Assembly (NCBI RefSeq): GCF_011250565.1
Contig: NZ_JAANMS010000040.1
Span: 1 to 36,673, forward strand
DNA from: Nocardioides sp. IC4_145
GTDB taxonomy: Bacteria > Actinomycetota > Actinomycetes > Propionibacteriales > Nocardioidaceae
DNA: 36,673 bases
Reading direction: 5' to 3'
Both the position numbers and the translations under genes were made by a program. A model generated the notes under the pieces. The model was not told the DNA's origin and searched no databases. It saw only the letters and a program-made list of their open reading frames with translations. Below, piece by piece: positions 23,688 to 31,884 of this stretch (the stretch's first letter is position 1; the number at the start of each line of letters is the position of its first letter).

Positions 23688-25282
23688 TGGTCCTCCCTGG
23701 TGGGCCCGGCGGGCCACTCGACGATCATCCTCCAGCGCGCGGGGGCGCCCCCGGACACGGCGGCCGCCGCGTCGAGGAAGCCCTCCCGGTGCACGACCCG
23801 GCCACCGGCCCGCACGGCCCGGCCCTCGAGCACCCGCGGGTCGACCGGGTGCAGCCGCCCGCCGCCGCGCTCGGCGCGCTGCTCGGCGGCGTCGGCGCGG
23901 GAGAGCGCCTGCCCCTCGAGGTACGCCGTGCCGCCGCCGCGCAGCGTCATCGACGCGAACCGCCAGAAGTTCTCGACCCCGTCCGGCTCGAGGGCCTCGA
24001 GCAGGTCGCGGGCGTAGAGCACCTGGCCGGCCTTGTCGCGCGCGACGAGCGCGCCGCGGGTGAGCACGTCGCGCAGGTCGTAGAGGTTGAGGTGGTCGAA
24101 GTCGGCCGGCAGGTCCTCACGGCGGGCGCGGCGGGCCGGGGCGCGCAGGCTCTGGCGGGCGTAGTCGAGCGCGAGCACGCGGAAGCCGCGCTCGGCCAGG
24201 CGGAGCGCGTCCTCGCCGGTGCCGGCGCCGAGCTCCACGACGCGGAGGTCGTCCTCGCCCGTGTCAGCCGCCCGCTCGGCCAGCCGGTCGGCGACCCAGT
24301 CCGCGGTCTCCGACGGGCCGTGGCCCTCCTCCTGCGCGAGGTCGGCCAGGTAGCGCTCCCAGTCGCGGCGCTGCCGCATGAGGGAGGAGAACCAGCCCTC
24401 GAACCGGTCGGTGATCTCCGGGCCCGGCTCGTGGCGGAACGACGGGTCCGGGACGCGCCACCCGGCGCCGTACGACACCGTCAGCATCGTGTCGGGATCG
24501 GCGGGCGCCGGCAGCATCCGGCCCTCGAAGGAGAGCTCGGTCAGCGGGAGGATCGCGCTGCGCGGCACCTCCTGCCGCACGGTCGCGGTCTCGTGGAGCA
24601 GGTCGCCGACGTAGAAGCAGGTGTAGACGTCGATGCTCGACATGCCGCCGTCGGGCGAGGTGAACAGCACGGTGATGAAGGCGGCCGACTTGTTGAGCAC
24701 GCGCATGCCGTGGCGGCGCAGCGCGCGGGCGACGTCCCACAGCTCGACGGCCATCTCGGCCGGGGTCGCCTTGTCGGAGAGGTAGGCCAGGTCCACGTCG
24801 GAGTCGTGGCCGATGACCGCGCCCTCGCGGGCCGCGCCCAGCAGGGTGCCGAAGGCGATCCAGCCGCGGACGCCGCACTCGGCCTCCATGACCTCGAGGA
24901 TCCGCTCGGTCATCTCGACCATCTGCTCGATGACCCGGGTGTCGCGGCCGGAGAAGGGCCGCTGGAGCAGGCCCCACTTGTCGATCATGACGGGGATGCC
25001 GTCCTTGTCGACGAAGCGGACGCGGCCCTCGCCGCTGCCGAAGGACACCTCGCCGGCGTACACCTCGCGGCCGCCGGAGACGACCCGCACCTGCGAGACG
25101 CCGTCGAGCCAGCGGGTCATCCGCTTGGGCCACGGGACGAACGTCGAGCCGGGCTCGGCGGTGAACGACCACGCGTGGTGGCCGTCGAAGAGCACGTCGC
25201 CGGAGCCCTCGAACCCGTCGGGGAGGTGGAGCCCGGCGTCGTCGACGCGCGGGCGCACGTCGGTCCCCGCCTCGTCTCCCAC
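23684..25282 (-). CDS. LicD-like nucleotidyltransferase-fold / SAM methyltransferase fusion
   Basis: 532 residues from GTG 25282. Residues ~125-290 form a LicD-type domain: GTLLGAAR (145-152), HDSDVDL with Asp160/162/164 as metal ligands, SIDVY (Asp218) and SYGAGWRVPDP. Residues ~345-500 are a class I methyltransferase: VVELGAGTGEDALRLAE (348-364) and VLALDYARQSL. Residues 1-120 are beta-rich and unassigned. LicD proteins transfer phosphocholine or similar phospho-groups onto teichoic acids and glycans; the fused methyltransferase could methylate the same group or sugar, but this is inference. The 11-bp gap upstream and GTGA overlap downstream tie it into one transcription unit. Confidence 0.82.
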   Translation of the reverse strand: MGDEAGTDVRPRVDDAGLHLPDGFEGSGDVLFDGHHAWSFTAEPGSTFVPWPKRMTRWLDGVSQVRVVSGGREVYAGEVSFGSGEGRVRFVDKDGIPVMIDKWGLLQRPFSGRDTRVIEQMVEMTERILEVMEAECGVRGWIAFGTLLGAAREGAVIGHDSDVDLAYLSDKATPAEMAVELWDVARALRRHGMRVLNKSAAFITVLFTSPDGGMSSIDVYTCFYVGDLLHETATVRQEVPRSAILPLTELSFEGRMLPAPADPDTMLTVSYGAGWRVPDPSFRHEPGPEITDRFEGWFSSLMRQRRDWERYLADLAQEEGHGPSETADWVADRLAERAADTGEDDLRVVELGAGTGEDALRLAERGFRVLALDYARQSLRAPARRARREDLPADFDHLNLYDLRDVLTRGALVARDKAGQVLYARDLLEALEPDGVENFWRFASMTLRGGGTAYLEGQALSRADAAEQRAERGGGRLHPVDPRVLEGRAVRAGGRVVHREGFLDAAAAVSGGAPARWRMIVEWPAGPTREDQ

Positions 25283-25293
25283 GATGCGTGAGG

Positions 25294-26385
25294 CTACGGC
25301 ACCGTGACCCGCGTCGTGATGACCGCGTGGTCGGTGATGCGCCGGACCGCCGGGCTCGTGTCCATGCGGAAGCCGGAGAACTGGACGTCGGGCGTGCCGA
25401 AGATCCAGTCGACCCGCATCGGCCGCGGCGGGCGGCACGCCCCGGCGTTCGACCCGCCGTTGGCGGCGACCAGGCCGGCCTCGCCGGTGAAGCGGCAGAA
25501 GGCGTCCTCGTGCTCGTTGAAGTCGCCGATGATGAAGACCGGGATCCCGTCCTTCTTCAGCGTGTTGACCGCGGCCACCTCGATCTGCTCGGCCTTGTCC
25601 CGCTCGTCCTCACGGCCCTGGCGGTCCTTGGGCGAGTTGTGGATGTTGATGACGTAGATCTCGCGGCCGGTCTCGACGTGCTGGAGCCGCACGACCGGCT
25701 GCGGGCGGGTGCCGCCCATGAACGGCACGGTGATCGAGTCCTGGTAGGTCGCCGCCCACACCGAGGTGTCCCACATGACCGACTGCGGCACACCCTTGCC
25801 GCCGAGCGCCGAGCCGGGCCAGAACGCGAACCGGCCGTCGGTCGCCCGGGTCAGCGCGCTCAGCTGGTCGGACTGGAGCTCTTGGAGCCCCACGATGCTC
25901 GAGCCGTACGACGCCACGAGCCGTGCCGCCCACTCGGTGCGGATGCGGCCCGGCGCGTACTCCGCGGCCGCTCCGCCCGGCGCGGTGTGCTGGCTGCCGA
26001 GGATGTTGAACGTGGTCAGCGTGAACGAGTAGGGCTGCTCGGTCACCAGGTCCTGCACCTTGTTGCGCAGCTTGCCCGCGCCGCTCGGCACCGCCTGCGG
26101 GGCCGCGACCTCGCCGCGGTCGAGCAGCGCGGCCTCGGCGATCTCCTGCGGCGACATCTGCGCGAGCTCGGCCGCGCTCGTGCGGCTCGGGGTCGCCGAG
26201 GGGGCCGGGCCGGCGGGCGTGGTGCCGCCCCCGCCGCGGGTCAGCAGGTTGGCGCCGACGACGACGAGCACGATCGCCAGCACCGCGCCGACCGTGGCGA
26301 GCGCGGCGCGGCGTTCGCTGCCCTGCTCCTGGTCGCGCGGGTCGTCCTGGTCAGGACGGTCGGGCCGCTCGGGAGGTCCGCTCAC
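25294..26385 (-). CDS. Membrane-anchored endonuclease/exonuclease/phosphatase-fold enzyme
   Basis: 363 residues from GTG 26385, which overlaps the RCC1 gene stop (GTGA) and has GGAGGGAG upstream. A cytoplasmic charged tail is followed by one membrane segment (27-48), a Gly/Pro/Ser linker and the outside catalytic domain. All EEP landmarks are intact: Asn in LTTFNILGS (about 127), Glu in IVGLQELQ, NIHNSPK, Asp/Asn in IIGDFNEHED, RVDWIFG, and the final Asp-His in ITDHAVI. This superfamily cleaves phosphodiesters in DNA, RNA, phosphoinositides or sphingomyelin; substrate here is unknown. Extracytoplasmic activity is well supported. Confidence 0.9.
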   Translation of the reverse strand: MSGPPERPDRPDQDDPRDQEQGSERRAALATVGAVLAIVLVVVGANLLTRGGGGTTPAGPAPSATPSRTSAAELAQMSPQEIAEAALLDRGEVAAPQAVPSGAGKLRNKVQDLVTEQPYSFTLTTFNILGSQHTAPGGAAAEYAPGRIRTEWAARLVASYGSSIVGLQELQSDQLSALTRATDGRFAFWPGSALGGKGVPQSVMWDTSVWAATYQDSITVPFMGGTRPQPVVRLQHVETGREIYVINIHNSPKDRQGREDERDKAEQIEVAAVNTLKKDGIPVFIIGDFNEHEDAFCRFTGEAGLVAANGGSNAGACRPPRPMRVDWIFGTPDVQFSGFRMDTSPAVRRITDHAVITTRVTVP

Positions 26386-28568
26386 GAGACTCCCTCCGGC
26401 AGCGGTCGGTCGGTGGTGGAGCCGTTGCCGACCTGGCCCAGCTCGTTGTTGCCCCAGCAGGCGGTGACACCGGTGTCGAGCCCACCGCAGGCGTGGAACC
26501 AGCCCGCGTCGATCGAGAGCCAGGGCCGCTCGCTCACGACGAGGGTCGGCACCGTCCTGGTGCTGCGGGACCCGTCGCCCAGCTGGCCGTAGCGGCCGCT
26601 CCCCCAGCACCAGGCACTGCCGGTGTTGTCGACTCCGCACGTGGTGGCGTCGCCGGCGCTGATGCTAGTCCAGATGTGGTCCCCCGCGACCGGTTCCGGC
26701 GCGGCCCGCTGCTTCCGGGTCGCGTCGCCGAGCTGGCCGCGGTCGTTGAGGCCCCAGCACAGCGCCGCGCCCTCGACCGTCGTGCCGCAGACGTGCGACC
26801 AGCCGGCGTCCAGGCTCGCCCAGGTGGCGCTGGTGCCCAGCCGCGTCGGCGAGGCCACCGGCTCGCCGGCCGGGCTGCCCAGCTGGCCGAAGGTGTTCTG
26901 CCCCCAGCACCAGGCGCTGCCGTCGGACTTCGTGGCGCAGGTGGACCAGCCGCCCGCCGTCACGCTCGCCCAGTCCTTGTCCTGGCCGACCCGCTTCGGC
27001 CGCCCGCGCTGGGTGGAGGTGCCGTCGCCGAGCTGGCCGCGGAGGTTCGACCCCCAGCACCAGAGGGTGCCGTTGCTGCGCGTGCCGCAGGTGTGGAACC
27101 AGCTCGCGCTGACCGACGTCCACGCCGCGCTCGTCCCCACCTGCACCGGCGTCGAGCGGGCCGCACCCTTGCCGACACCGAGCTGGCCGTGGTTGTTCAG
27201 CCCCCAGCACCACAGCGTCGCGTCGTCGCGGACGCCACAGGTGGTGGCACCCGACGTGCTGATCGTCCGCCACGTCTCGCCGCCGACCACCTCGACCGGC
27301 CGGGTGCGCGTGGCGGTCGTGCCGTCGCCGACCTGGCCGAAGCCGTTGCGGCCCCAGCACCACGCGCTGCCGCCCTCCCGCACGACGCAGGAGGTCTCGC
27401 CGCCGGCGCTCACCGCGGCCGGGCCGGCGGGCACGGTCACCACCACGACGCCCGTCGTGCCGGCCGTCGCCGGACGCGTGCCGCGGACGACGTACGACAC
27501 GTTCCAGGTGCCGGGCTCGGTCGGCGTGCCGGCGAGCAGGCCGGTGGCGTCGAGGGCCAGGCCGGGCGGCAGGTTGCGCGGGTCGCCCCAGGTCACGCCG
27601 CCGGCGGCGGAGGTCGAGGCGGCGAGCCGGAGCTCGAAGGGCCGGTCGAGCGGCGCCGTCGCGACCTGCACCTCGGGGCGGGGCACCGGGCGGAGCCGCG
27701 CCCGCTCGACCAGCCCACGGGCGGCGGTGCGCAGGGCCGCCGCGCCGGCGCCGTACGCGTAGGCGCGGGTCGTGCGCAGGGCCTTGGCCGTGCGGATGTT
27801 CCTCGGGTCGCAGACCAGGTCGCCGGTGGTGCACACGCTCCAGGCGGCGTACGTCGCCGTGCGGGCCGGCACGTCGGCGACCGTGCCCAGCCGGCGGGCC
27901 GCGACGCCGCGTCCGGCCCGGGCGGCCGCGGGTGCACCGAGGGACGTCGCGCGGGTCCGGGGGCGGCGGTCCGGGTCGGCGACCAGCGCGGCGCCGACGA
28001 CGTCGGTCAGGCCGTCGCGACGGGCCGCCAGCGCGGTCAGCCCGCGGTGGACGACCGCCGCGCCCTGGGCGTGGCCGACGAGGACCAGCTGCTGGTCGGG
28101 GCAGCCGAACGCGTGCCGGTCGACCAGCGCGAGCAGCCGGCGCGTGGCCGCGGGCACGGGCTGCATCCAGCTGCGGGCGCGGTCCTTGGTGACGCTGCGC
28201 AGCGCCTTCCTCGGGTCGGGGCGCCTGCCCACGAGCGCGGCCGCCGGTCGGGTGGCCATCGGCACGCGCACCTGCTCGACCGTGCGGTCCGCCGCCAGCG
28301 CCTGCCGGGTGAGCGCCCGCGCCAGCACGCCGACCGTGCGGCCGAAGGTCGTTCCCCCGCTCGGCGCCTCGCCCGCGCCGTCGACCCCGAGCAGCAGCAG
28401 GTCCGCGCACTGGTCGACCGTCGCCGCGGTGCCGGCACCCAGCACCGCCCGACCGCGCTCCTCGGCCGGCCCCGGCTGCGAGCCGGCGTGCAGGAACGCC
28501 GCCACCACCGCCACCGACGTCAGGGCGGCTGCCACCAGCAGGAGGGCCTGCCTGCCCCGTCGTCGCAC
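26382..28568 (-). CDS. Secreted/anchored protein: degenerate cutinase domain, Ig-like domain, seven RCC1 repeats
   Basis: 728 residues from GTG 28568. One N-terminal hydrophobic segment (7-27) is an anchor or signal. Residues ~50-290 follow the cutinase pattern, with Cys54/Cys156 and Cys246/Cys253 in disulfide positions and Asp250 in GDLVC, but the nucleophile elbow reads VGHAQGAA (Ala167 instead of Ser) and no His follows Asp250 in this domain, so it is probably inactive. Residues ~300-380 look like a putative Ig domain (LPPGLALDATGLLAGTPTEPG). From ~385 come seven ~50-residue RCC1 repeats, each with a TCG or similar Cys and a CWG, enough for a closed seven-bladed propeller. It is first in the run leading to the LicD and sulfotransferase genes. 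Confidence 0.85.
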   Translation of the reverse strand: MRRRGRQALLLVAAALTSVAVVAAFLHAGSQPGPAEERGRAVLGAGTAATVDQCADLLLLGVDGAGEAPSGGTTFGRTVGVLARALTRQALAADRTVEQVRVPMATRPAAALVGRRPDPRKALRSVTKDRARSWMQPVPAATRRLLALVDRHAFGCPDQQLVLVGHAQGAAVVHRGLTALAARRDGLTDVVGAALVADPDRRPRTRATSLGAPAAARAGRGVAARRLGTVADVPARTATYAAWSVCTTGDLVCDPRNIRTAKALRTTRAYAYGAGAAALRTAARGLVERARLRPVPRPEVQVATAPLDRPFELRLAASTSAAGGVTWGDPRNLPPGLALDATGLLAGTPTEPGTWNVSYVVRGTRPATAGTTGVVVVTVPAGPAAVSAGGETSCVVREGGSAWCWGRNGFGQVGDGTTATRTRPVEVVGGETWRTISTSGATTCGVRDDATLWCWGLNNHGQLGVGKGAARSTPVQVGTSAAWTSVSASWFHTCGTRSNGTLWCWGSNLRGQLGDGTSTQRGRPKRVGQDKDWASVTAGGWSTCATKSDGSAWCWGQNTFGQLGSPAGEPVASPTRLGTSATWASLDAGWSHVCGTTVEGAALCWGLNDRGQLGDATRKQRAAPEPVAGDHIWTSISAGDATTCGVDNTGSAWCWGSGRYGQLGDGSRSTRTVPTLVVSERPWLSIDAGWFHACGGLDTGVTACWGNNELGQVGNGSTTDRPLPEGVS

Positions 28569-28574
28569 GGGGTC

Positions 28575-28580
28575 ACCGTA
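28575..28580 (-). promoter_or_regulatory. -10 box TACGGT, leaderless-type promoter of the RCC1 gene run
   Basis: On the minus strand, TACGGT, 6 nt, then GTG 28568. It would drive the RCC1-EEP-LicD-sulfotransferase-coiled-coil unit. Confidence 0.5.
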
Positions 28581-28665
28581 GGGCTCGGCCCGGTGCTCCC
28601 GGCGGCGCCGCGCCCGTCTGCTGCCTGCGTGTGGCTGGCGTGACTGTAGGGGCAGGTGGGGCGCG

Positions 28666-28693
28666 CAGCATCCCAAGTTCACTTGGGATGCTG
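28666..28693. terminator. Palindrome A (shares core with palindrome B)
   Basis: CAGCATCCCAAGT and its reverse complement with a 2-nt centre (13-bp arms). It is one of two related palindromes in the 202-bp space between the PLD and RCC1 genes. Probable hairpin terminator of the PLD gene, or a regulatory repeat. Confidence 0.7.
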
Positions 28694-28722
28694 AAGCTTC
28701 CCTGCCAATGCAATGGCCGCGA

Positions 28723-28760
28723 AGCGTCAGGATCCCAAGTCAACTTGGGATCCTGACGCT
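28723..28760. terminator. Palindrome B, 18-bp perfect arms
   Basis: Arms 28723-28740 and 28743-28760 are perfect reverse complements around a CA centre. The core ATCCCAAGT-NN-ACTTGGGAT is the same as in palindrome A, while the flanks differ but stay paired. It starts 10 bp after the PLD stop codon, the expected place for a terminator. Confidence 0.75.
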
Positions 28761-28770
28761 CACCGGGGGC

Positions 28771-30159
28771 TCAGTTGACCTGGATGCCGGCGTACGGGTT
28801 GCCGCCGCGGGCGACGAGCGAGCGTCGGGCGGAGGTGGCGCGCAGGGACATCTGCTCCTGGACGCGGGGGTTGCGGCTGTACTTCGGCGGGTTGGCGTAG
28901 AGGTGGTCGACCCAGTCGGCGTACGTCTTGCGGACGCGGGGGTCGAAGATCCGCATGACGATCTCGTCGCTGGCCAGCGCGACGCTGGTCCAGTTGGCCG
29001 AGCCGTTCCAGGTGACCTCGACGTCGGTGGCGCCCTTGTAGCGGCCGCTGACGGCCATGTACTTCATGTGCAGGTAGCGGTCGTAGACGCCGTCGAGGTT
29101 GAAGTCCTGGGCGATGTGGCGCAGCGGCACCGGGCCGCGGGTGGTGTTGCGCAGGATCTTCAGCACGTTGTTGCCGAAGACGGCGTAGACGATCTTGATG
29201 TCGCACCCGCGCTGCCACATGGTGCGCAGCCGCTCGGCGATCCGCTTGCCGCGGTCGCCGTGCATGGAGGTCTGGGCGATGCGGATCTTGGTCTTGCCGT
29301 TGGTGCCGGTGCCGCCGGTCGCGCCCTCGCAGACGATGTCGTTGAGGTCGCGCAGGAGCGGGTCGGCCTCCGTGCCCTCGCCGCGGTAGGGGTAGAAGTA
29401 CGACGTGTACTTGCCGTGCTCGTAGGACTCGTAGGCCTGCTTGACCGGCTTGTCCCGGCGCATCTGGTCGAAGACGTGCTCGAACTCGGCGTAGATGTTG
29501 GCCTTGCCGGTGATCGTGAAGACGTCGTTCCACTGGCCGTGCGCGGCGAGGTCGGTGGCGTTGTTGGAGCCGTAGATGACGACGTTGTTCGCCTTGCCGG
29601 CCTTGCTGAAGAGGAAGAACTTCGTGTGGGCGATGCCGCCGCGGTTGCGGCAGGAGCTCACGCACTTGCGCACGTCGCTCTTCATCGCGGCCTTGCGGTT
29701 GTGCTCCTTGGTCTTGAGCACCGCCTGGAGCCGGTTGATGCCCTCGTTGCGGTTGTCCTTGTTGGCGTTGAGCCGGTCCAGGATCACCCGCACGGAGACG
29801 CCGCGGCGGTGCGCGGCGATCAGCGCGTCGACGATGTCGTCGCTGCGGATGTTCCAGCTCGCGATCCGGATCTTCTCCCGGCCCGGGACGCTCTGGATCG
29901 TGCGGATGAGGTGGCCGATGATCCGGCGTCGCGCCTCGCGGTCACCGAGCGGGTTGTTGACGCGCACGCCCTGGGGCGGCGTGTAGCTGAGCGGCGCGGG
30001 CTTCGGCTTGGCGACCGACCGCTCCGCGAGCGGGGCCGTGCGGACCGACGCCGGAGCGCTGGTGTCGGCGGCGGTGGCGGACAGGGGCAGGGCACCGAGC
30101 AGGCCCGCGAGCAGCACCAGGCTGGTCGCGAGGACGGTCGCGGCGGAGAGACGACGCAC
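28771..30159 (-). CDS. Secreted phospholipase D-like protein
   Basis: 462 residues from GTG 30159. A Sec signal peptide (hydrophobic AATVLATSLVLLAGLLGALPL, cleavage near ATAAD at ~31) indicates export. Two PLD half-sites are seen: HTKFFLFS (His178, Lys180) followed by IYGSNNATD, and HMKYMAVS (His364, Lys366) followed by NGSANWT. Both have Ser where the classic HxKx4D has Asp. The two His and two Lys needed for the phospho-His mechanism are present, so phosphodiesterase or nuclease activity is possible. Insert Cys166/Cys170 and a central Gly/Thr-rich linker separate the halves. Twin palindromes follow its stop. Confidence 0.88.
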   Translation of the reverse strand: MRRLSAATVLATSLVLLAGLLGALPLSATAADTSAPASVRTAPLAERSVAKPKPAPLSYTPPQGVRVNNPLGDREARRRIIGHLIRTIQSVPGREKIRIASWNIRSDDIVDALIAAHRRGVSVRVILDRLNANKDNRNEGINRLQAVLKTKEHNRKAAMKSDVRKCVSSCRNRGGIAHTKFFLFSKAGKANNVVIYGSNNATDLAAHGQWNDVFTITGKANIYAEFEHVFDQMRRDKPVKQAYESYEHGKYTSYFYPYRGEGTEADPLLRDLNDIVCEGATGGTGTNGKTKIRIAQTSMHGDRGKRIAERLRTMWQRGCDIKIVYAVFGNNVLKILRNTTRGPVPLRHIAQDFNLDGVYDRYLHMKYMAVSGRYKGATDVEVTWNGSANWTSVALASDEIVMRIFDPRVRKTYADWVDHLYANPPKYSRNPRVQEQMSLRATSARRSLVARGGNPYAGIQVN

Positions 30160-30225
30160 GCGGGTTCACACTCCGAGGAATCGGTGGGACGGACCACGGG
30201 TGGTGACGCTTGGCTGACGTTGACC

Positions 30226-30255
30226 GTCCCGCCTCGGCAGGCTACCCGGCGGGAC
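30226..30255 (-). terminator. Hairpin next to the lipoprotein stop codon
   Basis: GTCCCGCC and GGCGGGAC (8-bp stem, 14-nt loop) lie just after the lipoprotein gene and before the PLD gene. No T-tract. Confidence 0.5.
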
Positions 30256-30257
30256 CG

Positions 30258-30701
30258 TCAGCCGCCGCACTTGCGAAGAGCGTCCTCGTACGCCGCGTCG
30301 TCCAGCAGCGCACCGCGGGACTCGCCGATCCGGCCGCCGGGCACCGCCCAGAACCGGTCGCCGTAGGTGATCAGCGGCTTGCCGAACTCGCAGTAGCGCC
30401 CGTTCGCCTTCACCCGCTCGCCGCCCTCGTAGCACTCCTGGTAGCCGCGCGGCAGCGTCCCGCCCGCGACCCAGACCTCCGCGCAGTCCGGTCCCTCGGT
30501 GCCGGCCGAGGCAGAGGTAGAGGCAGAGGCAGAGGCACTCGCGTCACCCGAAGGAGTGGCCTCCGACGACGCGGACGACCCGGACGAGGCGGCTGCAGGG
30601 TCGGCGGCGACCTGGTCGCCGTCGTCCCCGCCGCAACCGGCGAGCAGGCCGGCGCTCAGCACCAGCGGCGCGATCAGGGCGGCGGTCCGGGAGCGCTTCA
30701 T
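30258..30701 (-). CDS. Hypothetical lipoprotein
   Basis: 147 residues. A basic start, hydrophobic segment and lipobox LLAGC (Cys about 23) mark a lipoprotein. A 40-residue Ser/Ala-rich tether follows, then a compact domain with four Cys (PDCAEV, QECYEG, GRYCEF, LRKCGG), likely two disulfides, and aromatic residues (GDRFWAVPGG). I do not recognise a family. Its ATG overlaps the stop of sulfotransferase 3 (ATGA), so the two are translated together, like sulfotransferase 1 with DUF1059. Confidence 0.8.
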   Translation of the reverse strand: MKRSRTAALIAPLVLSAGLLAGCGGDDGDQVAADPAAASSGSSASSEATPSGDASASASASTSASAGTEGPDCAEVWVAGGTLPRGYQECYEGGERVKANGRYCEFGKPLITYGDRFWAVPGGRIGESRGALLDDAAYEDALRKCGG

Positions 30702-31834
30702 CCCCGCAGCCTACGCCGGAACAGCCCTCCGCGGCGCGGGCGACGAGGGTCCTCAGGAGCGGCGGCAGGCGCGCCGGCGGCTCGGGCGACGAGGTCGGCG
30801 GCGATGCGCGCGGGGTCCTCCCCGGGCGGCACCGGCGCGTCGGGGTCGGGGTCGTCCGGCCCGCCGAGGACCGGGCCGAGCTCGGCGAGGTCGCCGTGGA
30901 CGGGGTGGTCGGAGGCGGCGAGCTCGGCCAGCCACCGTTCGGTCGCCTCGCCGAGCACGTCGGCGAGGCGGTACGGCGCCCGCGGCCGGTCCGACGCGCC
31001 GGACCCGTGCGCGGCAAGCTCGCCCTCGGCGAGCTCCCGCTTGACCACGCGGAGGTAGGCGTCACGGTCGAGCCGTCCGGCCCGGCCCTCGACCAGCTCG
31101 GCGTTGACCGCACGGAGCAGCGCGACCTCGGACCGGCCGAGCGACGGGTTGGCCGGCGCGACCGCCTCCGCGTCGACGAGACCCGGGTCGAGCCGCGCGG
31201 CGGCGGCGAACCGGCGCCACAGCTCGGCCGGCTCCCGCCCCGGCCCCGGGCACACCACGAGGTGTACCCGCGCTGCGGGCACGGCGGTCGACCAGCGCTG
31301 CAGCGCCCACGACCAGTCCTGCGCGTGCCAGAAGTGCGGCCGCACCCCACCCGCGTCGGGCCCGGCGTCGCGACCGGTGTCCGCGCGCAGCTCGCCGGCC
31401 TCGAAGGCCGCGAACGAGCGGGTGTCGCCGAGCTTGACCTCCTCCTGCCAGTGCGCGGTCGCCTGCCGGCCGAGGTCGCGCGCGGTGACGACCACGTCGA
31501 CCTCGTGGCCGTCCAGCGGCGCCAGCGTGGCCGCGACCTGCTCGGGCGTCGCACCGGCGAGCACCTCGTGCCCGAGCAGCACCGGCCCGTCGTGCGCCCG
31601 CGCCCGCTCGCACAGCGCCGCCCAGGTGCCGGCGACCTCGGACTCCGCGAGCCCGAACTTCGCGGCCGAGCCGCGGAGCTCGACGGCCGCGTGGAACATC
31701 GCGCCCGGCCGCAGGAACGGGTGCAGCACCCCACCGGCGCGCAGCGCGTCGCGGTGCGTCGCGAGCAGCGACTGGAGGTACGTCGTGCCCGTCTTGGGCA
31801 GCCCGACGTGGAGGACGACGCGCACGGCCGACAT
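30698..31834 (-). CDS. Sulfotransferase family protein (paralogue 3)
   Basis: 378 residues from ATG 31834; an in-frame start at 31909 would overlap the divergent MgtE-like gene. The phosphosulfate loop HVGLPKTGTTYLQSLL and the block VTARDLGRQATAHWQE match the two other sulfotransferases. No signal peptide, so cytoplasmic. The C-terminus is Pro/Arg-rich (RRPRRGGLFRRRLRG), perhaps a membrane or partner contact. Acceptor unknown. It forms a two-gene unit with the lipoprotein and is divergent from a conserved-core cluster, marking the edge of the accessory region. Confidence 0.85.
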   Translation of the reverse strand: MSAVRVVLHVGLPKTGTTYLQSLLATHRDALRAGGVLHPFLRPGAMFHAAVELRGSAAKFGLAESEVAGTWAALCERARAHDGPVLLGHEVLAGATPEQVAATLAPLDGHEVDVVVTARDLGRQATAHWQEEVKLGDTRSFAAFEAGELRADTGRDAGPDAGGVRPHFWHAQDWSWALQRWSTAVPAARVHLVVCPGPGREPAELWRRFAAAARLDPGLVDAEAVAPANPSLGRSEVALLRAVNAELVEGRAGRLDRDAYLRVVKRELAEGELAAHGSGASDRPRAPYRLADVLGEATERWLAELAASDHPVHGDLAELGPVLGGPDDPDPDAPVPPGEDPARIAADLVARAAGAPAAAPEDPRRPRRGGLFRRRLRG

Positions 31835-31884
31835 CCTCGCACCGCTGCGCCCGCGTCGAGCCCGACCGGGGCGACCGGGGCCGC

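Noticed and set aside
22128..24017. 629-codon plus-strand frame over sulfotransferase 2 and the LicD-like gene
   Set aside because: Shadow frame; the minus-strand genes have clear motifs and coupled junctions.
26400..27420. Regular ~150-bp DNA periodicity considered as a CRISPR or tandem repeat
   Set aside because: It is explained by the seven RCC1 protein repeats; the DNA copies are diverged and in frame.
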